Assembly: GCF_900106745.1 (NCBI RefSeq) | Contig: NZ_FNNV01000001.1 | Span: 744,001 to 808,000, forward strand | Direction: 5' to 3' | Length of the DNA stretch: 64,000 bases | Source: Paenibacillus sp. CF384 | Lineage (GTDB): Bacteria > Bacillota > Bacilli > Paenibacillales > Paenibacillaceae | In this document: positions 57,485 to 64,000 of the stretch, in pieces | How positions within the stretch are numbered: position 1 is the stretch's first letter | How the letters are laid out: every line of letters begins with the position of its first letter | Notes under the pieces: generated by a model | Told to the model about the DNA's origin: nothing | Databases searched by the model: none | The model's input: the letters and a program-made list of their open reading frames with translations, nothing else | Made by a program: the position numbers and the translations under genes

Positions 57485-58147
57485 TTATTTCCCTGCGCCT
57501 GTTGTTTGCTTGCCGAATACTTTGGCTTCCTTCTGCGCCTCTGCGATCGCCTTCTCCTTAATGGAGGCAGCCTGATCGGGCTTTGCGGCCATGCCTTCTA
57601 CGAAGATGCCTTTGAAATCCGTAATGCCGATGAACTGCATGATCTTGGACAAATGCCTATGCCCGCTTTCGAAATCCATAGCCGGACCTTCCGTATAAAT
57701 GCCACCGCTGGCCTGTATATGAATAGCCGATCTGTCCGGGAGAAGACCAACAGGACCTTCCGACGTATATTTGAACGTCTTGCCCGCAACACAGATCGCA
57801 TCAATATAGGACTTCATAATCGGCGGATAGGAAAAGTTCCACATCGGCGTAACAAACACATACTTGTCCGCCGCAACAAACTGATCCGACAATTCGCCCA
57901 GCCGTGCTACCTTCTGCTGCTCCTCCGAACTCAGCTTATCAAAGCTGCTCCCGCCCCCAAGCTTGCCCCAACCGCTGAACACATCCGCATCGATATTGGG
58001 GATTTGCGTGTTGTAGAGATCCAAATGTTCGACCTCGTCCTGCGGGTGAGATTCTTTGTAGGAATCGATGAATGCTTTACCGACAGCCATACTGTACGAA
58101 GCCTGGTGATCATGAGGATGAGCCGTAATATACAGAAGCTTTGCCAT
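57485..58147 (-). CDS. azoR: FMN-dependent NADH azoreductase (AzoR)
   Basis: 220-residue flavodoxin-fold quinone/azo reductase: [60 protein letters not shown] and [15 protein letters not shown]. Protects against electrophilic quinones. A deleted relative is at 30968-31200. Its first ATG is 58145-58147 with AGGGATCACTACTTT upstream. Confidence 0.94.
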   Translation of the reverse strand: MAKLLYITAHPHDHQASYSMAVGKAFIDSYKESHPQDEVEHLDLYNTQIPNIDADVFSGWGKLGGGSSFDKLSSEEQQKVARLGELSDQFVAADKYVFVTPMWNFSYPPIMKSYIDAICVAGKTFKYTSEGPVGLLPDRSAIHIQASGGIYTEGPAMDFESGHRHLSKIMQFIGITDFKGIFVEGMAAKPDQAASIKEKAIAEAQKEAKVFGKQTTGAGK

Positions 58148-58290
58148 AAAGTAGTGATCCCTGCCTCTTCGTTAGATTGAAGAACACGCTGATTAGAGTG
58201 TACCGGCTAGGGACGAACGATGTATGACAAAGCGCTGCATGTCAGTAAGTCTTATTGGATACAATGTCAAAAAGTGCGTGAATATTAGGG

Positions 58291-58851
58291 TCAACTGCGC
58301 GTTTGCGTTTGTGCTTCATCGACACGCGAAAGCATAAGTCCACTAATGAACAAGATGACCGACCCCAAATAAAACATCAAATCAAGCGTGAACAAATCAA
58401 TGAGGAATCCGCCGGCTATGACTGCGACGCCTGAGAATAGGGATACGCCGACATGATAACGCCCGATTTGCTCGCCGCGGCGACCTTCTTCAGTCAGATC
58501 GGCGAGATAAGCCTTCTCGCAGGTCCGCTGCATCGCGCTAAACGCCCCCATCGCAATTTGCAGTGCATAAACCTGCCAAATGCTTGATACGAGTGGGAAA
58601 ATAAGAAACAATATCGCAGTTCCCCAGGCGCTTAACAGCAGAAATAGTTTGCGGCCGTATTTGTCTGAGGATTTGCCGAACCACCAATTCAAATAAGCGG
58701 AACAAAGCGTAAACAACCCATAGGCGATGCCGTATTGCGTGAAGTCTCCGCCGATCTCCTTTACAAAGATCAGATAGAACGGGAACACAATCCCGGAGCC
58801 GAACGTCATCATACTTTGCGACAGCATCATCAAACGCATCGTCTTCGTCAT
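58291..58851 (-). CDS. Six-helix half MFS transporter
   Basis: 186-residue protein with six predicted helices and the MFS signature loop between helices 2 and 3 (NWWFGKSSDKYGRKLFLLLS, i.e. G-x-x-x-D-K-x-G-R-K). Normal MFS proteins have 12 helices and about 400 residues, so this is a half-size version. It is not obviously truncated: it ends at its own stop (RVDEAQTQTRS). ATG overlaps the FAD-oxidoreductase stop by 4 bases. May function as a homodimer; the substrate is unknown. Confidence 0.8.
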   Translation of the reverse strand: MTKTMRLMMLSQSMMTFGSGIVFPFYLIFVKEIGGDFTQYGIAYGLFTLCSAYLNWWFGKSSDKYGRKLFLLLSAWGTAILFLIFPLVSSIWQVYALQIAMGAFSAMQRTCEKAYLADLTEEGRRGEQIGRYHVGVSLFSGVAVIAGGFLIDLFTLDLMFYLGSVILFISGLMLSRVDEAQTQTRS

Positions 58852-60326
58852 TTGGCATACCTCGCGTAGAACTCATTTTGGAATAGCAGCCCCGGATCTG
58901 CTCGCCGTTTGGCTTCAAAGAATATGTCCGTCATCGGATAAGCAGCTCGAAGCTGATCCCCATTCGCAAATAACTGATAAGGCAAGTAGTAGGTCCCGTC
59001 ATTGCGCAGGGCTAAATCGATCAATCTCCGAGTGGATGCGGCAAGCTTCTCTACCTCGGCCGCGGAGCGTTTATTATTGAAGAGCAGCACAAATGCAAAG
59101 CTGTCGTGCTTCGCATACGAGAGCGTGGACTCTTCGTTCCGTGGTACATAACGAACCGTAATATTGAGCAAATTAAGCTCATCCTCGCGCATAATGGACC
59201 GCATCCCGTCGACAAACGGCTTAAAGCGATCAATCGGCACAAAGTACTCCTGCAGTAAATCCGTTCGCTGCGTATCCGCATATTCCATAAACTTGGCTGC
59301 CGGTCGCATCGCGTTGTTTCGGGAGATCAGGTCGCCGTCACTAAGGAGATACCCTTTCTTCTGCAGCTTCCAAACTAGTTCCTTGCCCCATTCCCATTTG
59401 CGCGACAAACCAAATACGAACTTCGTAACCCCTATGCTGGCAAAATTCTCTTCATGAAGCTTTCGTAGATTATCGTTTAATGGCTCCTTCGTCCGCTCAT
59501 ACGTAGTGACGAACATGTCGGTCAGATAGGAATCTGGTGACACGGACAAACGTGCAATCGCCATTGCGATTGAAGGTTGCTCCAGTACCTGTTTCTTAAA
59601 TAAATCCGGGAATGCCTCATAATGAATTGGCACCACATGCTGCCTATACACTTCATCCTCTGTCAAATCCAGCGTCACATCCAAGATAACGCCGAACAAG
59701 CCATAGCCGCCAATGACATTCGCGAACAGTTCCGGCTCTTCTGCTCTACTCACTTGTACAATATCGCCATCTGCATTCATCAGACGAAAAGATTTAACGG
59801 ACTCAATAAATGGACCCTCGTGGATATCCCGCCCATGTGCATTCACGCTCATTGTGCCGCCTACTGTGAACAGATTTTGCGATTGCATAATTCGAAGCGA
59901 GAGGCCATGCGGATTCAGCGCCTTTTGAATTTGCTCCCAAGCAGCGCCGGTCTCTACGGTTATTTCTTTGTTCTTCTCGTCTAACCGAATAATGCGATGA
60001 TAGGGCTTCATATCAAGCACAATTGCGTTCTCTATGTAGGTTTGACCGCCTTGGCTGTGATTGGCTCCTGACACCGAGATCGGCAGCCCTCTTCGCTTCG
60101 CTTCCTCAAGTGCATCCTTAATATCTGCTGTATCTTTCACGTGAATCGTCTTGTAAATTCGAACCTCCATGAGTCGACTCACATTACTCGCAAACTCATC
60201 ATCCTGTGTATGGAGACGAGCGAGGATTGATCCGGCCAGCAAACAACCGTAGATGAGGACAACTAGGGGTATAAAAGGCCGAATACGAAGCTTTCGAATA
60301 GGCTTGGCAGGTTCGATTTCGATCAG
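58848..60326 (-). CDS. FAD-binding oxidoreductase (berberine/gulonolactone-oxidase type), CTG start
   Basis: 492-residue FAD oxidase with an N-terminal membrane anchor. FAD domain: RRGLPISVSGANHSQGGQTY (like VAO-type P-loop), GAAWEQIQKALNPHGLSLRI, TVGGTMSVNAHGRD, GGYGLFGVILDVTLDL. The start is an in-frame CTG (60324-60326) preceded by GGAGGTGATGGT; the LysR stop overlaps it by 4 bases (CTGA), exactly as ATGA/GTGA junctions do elsewhere. This adds MIEIEPAKPIRKLRIRPFIP, with the hydrophobic anchor RPFIPLVVLIYGCLLAGSIL. Without it the frame has only a TTG at 60240-60242. Confidence 0.85.
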   Translation of the reverse strand: MIEIEPAKPIRKLRIRPFIPLVVLIYGCLLAGSILARLHTQDDEFASNVSRLMEVRIYKTIHVKDTADIKDALEEAKRRGLPISVSGANHSQGGQTYIENAIVLDMKPYHRIIRLDEKNKEITVETGAAWEQIQKALNPHGLSLRIMQSQNLFTVGGTMSVNAHGRDIHEGPFIESVKSFRLMNADGDIVQVSRAEEPELFANVIGGYGLFGVILDVTLDLTEDEVYRQHVVPIHYEAFPDLFKKQVLEQPSIAMAIARLSVSPDSYLTDMFVTTYERTKEPLNDNLRKLHEENFASIGVTKFVFGLSRKWEWGKELVWKLQKKGYLLSDGDLISRNNAMRPAAKFMEYADTQRTDLLQEYFVPIDRFKPFVDGMRSIMREDELNLLNITVRYVPRNEESTLSYAKHDSFAFVLLFNNKRSAAEVEKLAASTRRLIDLALRNDGTYYLPYQLFANGDQLRAAYPMTDIFFEAKRRADPGLLFQNEFYARYAK

Positions 60327-61219
60327 ACCATCACCTCCACTTGCTTCATAATCACTTGAATAAATTGCTGTGCAGCAGGCGGCGGCGCTTCCCCTTCCCT
60401 CGTATACAGCACGATTGGATTGCGCAGGTCCACGCCTTCCACTTCAACTCGGGACAGCTCGCCGCGCATGACGGCTCGTTTCGCTTCAAGCGAAGACACG
60501 AATGCTACGCCAAGTCCGGCAGCAGCGGCATGAAGGGATTCATGTACACCGTTCACCTGCAAGGCAGCTCTAGGCAAATTCGTTCCTTGAACGCGGCATA
60601 ACGAGAGCAATCTATCGCGCGCTGCGCTTCCGGGTTCGCGCATGATGAACGGCTCTTCCATCAATGTTGCATAAGCTTGTCGCTTCCCCGCATAACGGTG
60701 ATTCGGCGCGACTACGAACCAGAGCTCATCTTCCAGAAGCAGCTTCCGTTCCAGTCCCTGGCGAGACTCTCCGCCGCCGCCAATGACAGCGATATCGGCT
60801 TTATAATGCTGAAGTGCCGTAAGTGCATCACTTGCGTTCAGTGTCTGTATGGCCACTTGGACAGCGGGGCAAGCGGCTCTGTAGGAAACCAATTGTTCGG
60901 GAAGCAGGAAGTTCGCAGGCAAGGAGGTTGCCGCAATGCGAAGCTCTCCTGCTTCACCGGAGCAGTAGAGGTCGAGATCGCGCATGATCTCATTCTGAAG
61001 CGCGAATACCTTAGCCGCGTGTTTAGCCAGCCGCTCGCCTGCTTCGGTGAGCAGAATTCCTCTTCCTTTAGGCGCTAACAGCGTGAGTCCAATTTCTGCT
61101 GCCATATTGCGCACATGCGCGGTAACCGCAGGCTGGCTGATACGAAGAATTTCAGCCGCCCTCGTAACGCTGCCTGAAGCAGCGACATGGTGAAAGACAA
61201 TAAGTCCATACAGGTTCAT
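60323..61219 (-). CDS. LysR family transcriptional regulator
   Basis: 298-residue LysR regulator. N-terminal HTH MNLYGLIVFHHVAASGSVTR then AAEILRISQPAVTAHVRNMA (1-40), linker, then the periplasmic-binding-like effector domain. It lies first in an operon with an FAD oxidoreductase and a half MFS transporter and is divergent from the threonine synthase gene. Palindromes in the shared region (61271-61330) are candidate operators. AGGGAGGCTCCAACGAAACG precedes the ATG. Confidence 0.94.
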   Translation of the reverse strand: MNLYGLIVFHHVAASGSVTRAAEILRISQPAVTAHVRNMAAEIGLTLLAPKGRGILLTEAGERLAKHAAKVFALQNEIMRDLDLYCSGEAGELRIAATSLPANFLLPEQLVSYRAACPAVQVAIQTLNASDALTALQHYKADIAVIGGGGESRQGLERKLLLEDELWFVVAPNHRYAGKRQAYATLMEEPFIMREPGSAARDRLLSLCRVQGTNLPRAALQVNGVHESLHAAAAGLGVAFVSSLEAKRAVMRGELSRVEVEGVDLRNPIVLYTREGEAPPPAAQQFIQVIMKQVEVMV

Positions 61220-61270
61220 CGTTTCGTTGGAGCCTCCCTATTGAGACAGAGCTAACCTAAGCGTATCTAT

Positions 61271-61330
61271 ATCATAACTATTAATTATGATTACCATAAA
61301 ACTCTGTATTGGAATTATTAATCATTCCAA
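61271..61330. promoter_or_regulatory. Divergent promoter region with LysR-type operator palindromes
   Basis: Three inverted repeats: ATCATAA-N7-TTATGAT (61271-61291), TTATG-ATTAC-CATAA (61285-61299, a T-N11-A LysR box) and TTGGAAT-N8-ATTCCAA (61309-61330). They lie between the LysR start and the threonine synthase start, where LysR proteins usually bind. Confidence 0.6.
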
Positions 61331-61399
61331 TTTATTGTATGAAGTATGAAGCGGCTTCACAAGCGAACAAACATTAAAGAACAGCTAAAGGGAGGCAGG

Positions 61400-62680
61400 A
61401 TGATGCAGGCAGCTTGTATATCTTGCGGTGACCAGGTGATGCTGGATCGTAAACCGATGCATTATCATTGTGGGTTATGCGGGGGATTACTGCGAATCGT
61501 TCATGATTTTCGTCAGGTGGATTCTGCGCGATTGAAGCGTATATTCGATGAGCGGCGAGGGATGCGAAACTGCACCACAGCCAGCGGCGTGTGGCGGTAT
61601 AAGGAGCTCATTGCTCCGGAGCTGCCGGACACCGCAATTGTGACCAGAAACGAAGGCAATACGGGGTTGTACGAACCAGCAACGGTAAGGGAGTTTGCCG
61701 GTATTCGCCGTCTGTACTTGAAGGCTCAGAGCGAGAATCCGAGCGGCTCCTTCAAGGACAACGGGATGGCAGTTGCCGTGTCGCATGGCAAGTGGCTCGG
61801 TTATTCTACCTTCGCCTGCACCTCAACCGGAAATACTTCTTCGTCACTGGCTATGTATGCGGCAGCAGCTGGCATGCAGGCGATGGTTCTGGTTCCAAGC
61901 AATGAGGTGTCACCGAATAAAGTGCTGCAAACCCTTGCGTATGGGGCTGCGCTGAATACGTTCAACGGCACCTATGACGATGGAATTGTGTGGTTAAGCG
62001 ACAACGCTGAGCTGCAAAGCATGTATGTGTGCAATTCCATTAATCCCTTGCGAATCGAAGGTCAGAAAAGCATTATTTTCGAGCTTGCCCATGATCTCGA
62101 TTGGAAGCTCCCTGACTGGATCGTCCTGCCTGGAGGCGCACTAAGCAACGCAGCCGCACTGGGACAAGGATTGCATGATCTGTACACGCTGGGGTTCATT
62201 GACCGACTGCCTAGAGTAGCCGTCATTCAAGCAGAAGGAGCAAGTCCCTTCCATCGCATGGTCGCAGCCTCCCTTCGGACGCTCACACCGGAGCTGAAGC
62301 CTTCGACGCGGGCATCCGCGCTCAATATCGGCAATCCGCCTAGCTGGCTCAAAGCGCTGCGATTGCTCGATATGACAGAAGGCATAACCGCAGCGGTCAG
62401 CGATGCGGAGATCATGGAGGCCAAAGCCCATATCGACCGCAGCGGCATCGGCTGCGAACCCGCTTCCGCCGCGGCCGTCGCCGGGCTGCGCAAGCTCGTT
62501 CGTGAAGGCGTCATCGCGCCGGAAGAAACGGCGGCATGCATCCTCACCGGCAGCATGCTCAAGGATACCGATGCTATCCGCGAATATCATATCGATGGAA
62601 AACTGAGCGCCGCCCCGCACCTTCGAAACGTAATCCGCTCCGTTACACTCGGCCGCAGCGGCAATGGCCTAGTGGTGTAG
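61400..62680 (+). CDS. thrC: Threonine synthase (PLP-dependent)
   Basis: 426-residue threonine synthase fold-type II enzyme that converts O-phosphohomoserine to threonine. N-terminal zinc ribbon ACISCGDQVMLDRKPMHYHC then GLCGG (four Cys), PLP Lys in NPSGSFKDNGM (about residue 119), STGNTSSSLAMYAAAAGM (phosphate-binding), and GCEPASAAAVAGLRKL. Start at 61400 because AAAGGGAGGCAGG precedes it; the frame starts at 61346. It is not in a thr operon but divergent from a LysR regulator, so it may be a threonine synthase-like enzyme under separate control. Terminator downstream. Confidence 0.9.
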   Translation: MMQAACISCGDQVMLDRKPMHYHCGLCGGLLRIVHDFRQVDSARLKRIFDERRGMRNCTTASGVWRYKELIAPELPDTAIVTRNEGNTGLYEPATVREFAGIRRLYLKAQSENPSGSFKDNGMAVAVSHGKWLGYSTFACTSTGNTSSSLAMYAAAAGMQAMVLVPSNEVSPNKVLQTLAYGAALNTFNGTYDDGIVWLSDNAELQSMYVCNSINPLRIEGQKSIIFELAHDLDWKLPDWIVLPGGALSNAAALGQGLHDLYTLGFIDRLPRVAVIQAEGASPFHRMVAASLRTLTPELKPSTRASALNIGNPPSWLKALRLLDMTEGITAAVSDAEIMEAKAHIDRSGIGCEPASAAAVAGLRKLVREGVIAPEETAACILTGSMLKDTDAIREYHIDGKLSAAPHLRNVIRSVTLGRSGNGLVV

Positions 62681-62687
62681 ACAAATA

Positions 62688-62713
62688 GGCTGAGCGGCAA
62701 TCTCCGCTCAGCC
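62688..62713 (+). terminator. Rho-independent terminator after threonine synthase
   Basis: Arms GGCTGAGCGG (62688-62697) and CCGCTCAGCC (62704-62713), then TTCTGTTT. Convergent with the GNAT gene end at 62726, so bidirectional function is possible. Confidence 0.85.
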
Positions 62714-62725
62714 TTCTGTTTCCAC

Positions 62726-63292
62726 TTATTTTGACCAATCCTGTTTTTTTAGCGTGTAAGTATTGAATCGCTCATCTTCGATTTCAATGATACTCTGGAA
62801 TGCGAATCCGCATTTATTGATGACCTTATTCGAAGGTTCATTTTGCAGAAGCGCTAGTGCATTCAACACCTCTACATCGGTTTGCTCAAACAAGTACTCA
62901 ATTAACCCTTGTGCCGCCTGCGTCGTATACCCATTACCCCGATGATCCTTCGATATCGCATACATAATCTCTCGGTTAGGAGCGGGCAGCTCATCCTTTA
63001 TGCCCGTGCAGCACCAGCCGATAAGCTCTCCCGATTCTTTATGAATAATGGCCAAACGCAGACGCAATTCGCCGATGGTACCACCTTCGTCTGATACGGC
63101 ACGTAGAAATGCTAGGTTCTCTGGCAGCTCGTAGTTGATGAACCAATCTTCCCGCTGTTCACGGGGTACATTCCAGCCCGGAAGGAACTCATAGATCTCC
63201 GGCTGCCAGGTCAGCGCATGAAATGACTCCAAATCTTCAGCTATAAATTCTCTTAATAAGACGTCCTTGCAATCAATCGTAAATAAGTTCAT
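62726..63292 (-). CDS. GNAT family N-acetyltransferase
   Basis: 188-residue RimJ/RimL-type acetyltransferase: MNLFTIDCKDVLLREFIAED (N-terminal strand), WQPEIYEFLPGW, GTIGELRLRLAIIHKESGEL, YAISKDHRGNGYTTQAAQGL (acetyl-CoA loop R-G-N-G-Y-T) and LLQNEPSNKVINKCGFAFQS. The stop of the methyltransferase gene is 2 bases before this start, so the pair is co-translated. Substrate unknown. Confidence 0.93.
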   Translation of the reverse strand: MNLFTIDCKDVLLREFIAEDLESFHALTWQPEIYEFLPGWNVPREQREDWFINYELPENLAFLRAVSDEGGTIGELRLRLAIIHKESGELIGWCCTGIKDELPAPNREIMYAISKDHRGNGYTTQAAQGLIEYLFEQTDVEVLNALALLQNEPSNKVINKCGFAFQSIIEIEDERFNTYTLKKQDWSK

Positions 63293-63294
63293 TC

Positions 63295-63999
63295 TTACAC
63301 TCCCGCAGCTTGAATAATCAGCATTTGATTGGCATTTCGTTGGAACTCATACCTTGTAGCTTGAACCTCATAGCTCCAGCCCATCTCTTGAATATAGCTT
63401 AGCACTTCGTCCACAAACTCAGATCGTTCACTCGTTTGATCGACGAGTGGGAATATACGAATTTCGCTTCTCGTTACCCTCATAAGCTCGGCAAGAGTAG
63501 CTTTGTGGAAGCCGAGATCCAATCGATCTGCATACATAAATAAGAAATGCGCCGATAACGTCACATCGAATTGCTTATCTGCAAACGGCAATTGAGGTAA
63601 TGTTGCAGCCACATAACGCTGCGGATTTGCAATCATATCGGTCGTGAAATCTAGTAAAGCTTTCGATCTCGTAGCATGCAGCTCATCCGAAGACTTGAAG
63701 TAGTCCCACTTGTAATTTTGTTTTACTTTCTCGATGTGCGCAATTCCGTGTTCCAGATCTTGAAGCCCTTTCTCTTTGAGCGATTGGACGGGATGATAAT
63801 AGGCAATATCCGCGGCTGTGACGTCTCCACCGAGCTGATTAGCGATCGCAGTAAACGAGCACGCGCCGGACGGACAATCCAATATCTTTTTATCCATTAG
63901 ATCTTCCTTTGTCAGGTTGAAAATATCGCTATATTCTTCAAACGTTCTTCCGATGAAAATAATGCGTTCAAGATCGAGTCCTACATTTGTGTTCGACAT
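63295..63999 (-). CDS. SAM-dependent methyltransferase-like protein
   Basis: 234-residue class I methyltransferase-like protein. SAM-binding motif I is divergent but recognisable: ILDCPSGACSFTAIANQLGG (residues about 39-58), then TAADIAYYHP, motif II/III PFADKQFDVTLSAHFLFMYA and an MRVTRSEIRIFP strand. The start ATG (63997-63999) touches the window edge; upstream sequence is not visible. Co-translated with the GNAT gene. Confidence 0.82.
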   Translation of the reverse strand: MSNTNVGLDLERIIFIGRTFEEYSDIFNLTKEDLMDKKILDCPSGACSFTAIANQLGGDVTAADIAYYHPVQSLKEKGLQDLEHGIAHIEKVKQNYKWDYFKSSDELHATRSKALLDFTTDMIANPQRYVAATLPQLPFADKQFDVTLSAHFLFMYADRLDLGFHKATLAELMRVTRSEIRIFPLVDQTSERSEFVDEVLSYIQEMGWSYEVQATRYEFQRNANQMLIIQAAGV

Positions 64000-64000
64000 G

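Overview
The window reads as a chromosomal segment of an endospore-forming Gram-positive, most likely Paenibacillus or a close relative. The basis is a gerA-type spore germination operon, a Bce-type peptide-sensing module, FosB, HelD, strong GGAGG ribosome binding sites and frequent TTG/GTG starts. No rRNA, tRNA, CRISPR array, integrase or transposase was recognised. 

Layout. 1-1170: the end of an amino-acid ABC transporter operon. 1.4-25.9 kb: a long one-directional (minus strand) run of small, mostly orphan accessory genes (NUDIX, GNAT, VOC, ADP-ribosylglycohydrolase, MORN, ankyrin, P-loop kinases, unknowns), visibly richer in A/T than the rest. Many of these genes end in, or a few bases before, a conserved box (gene-strand core CTAACGGGCA). 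In several places the box is doubled around a hairpin. This resembles a gene-cassette array and is the strongest candidate here for an undescribed system. Inside the run sit a MerR-SDR pair, a GAPDH paralogue, an orphan RHS C-terminus with a split RDD membrane gene, and a secreted trypsin-like protease split by a frameshift. 25.9-26.5 kb: a 450-bp partial duplicate of an SOS promoter and translesion polymerase operon whose full copy lies at 36.9-38.9 kb. 

27.1-30.9 kb: gerA/gerC/gerB-type germination receptor operon (plus strand). 31-36.5 kb: deleted azoreductase relic, then a BceRS-BceAB-like two-component/ABC detoxification module with an extra small exported protein and a matching operator. 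36.9-38.9 kb: SOS operon (71-aa protein, Y-family polymerase, YolD-like). 39-43.1 kb: minus-strand GNATs, a ferritin-like protein, GrpB and a formylglycine-generating enzyme, divergent from a Cys-type sulfatase (43.2-44.6 kb) that carries the CTPSR motif this enzyme modifies. 44.8-54.8 kb: VOC proteins including FosB, NUDIX, GNAT, HAD, SRPBCC, OYE, TPR and TVP38 genes. 54.8-58.1 kb: HelD and azoreductase. 58.3-61.2 kb: a LysR / FAD-oxidoreductase / six-TM half-MFS operon with 4-base overlaps, divergent from threonine synthase. 62.7-64 kb: GNAT and methyltransferase. 

Several genes (RDD, protease, one GNAT, one gene near 26.6 kb) are broken by single-base indels, mostly in short homopolymers. 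This could be genuine decay or sequencing error, and only raw reads or related genomes can decide. All family calls rest on reading motifs by eye, and no searches were run.
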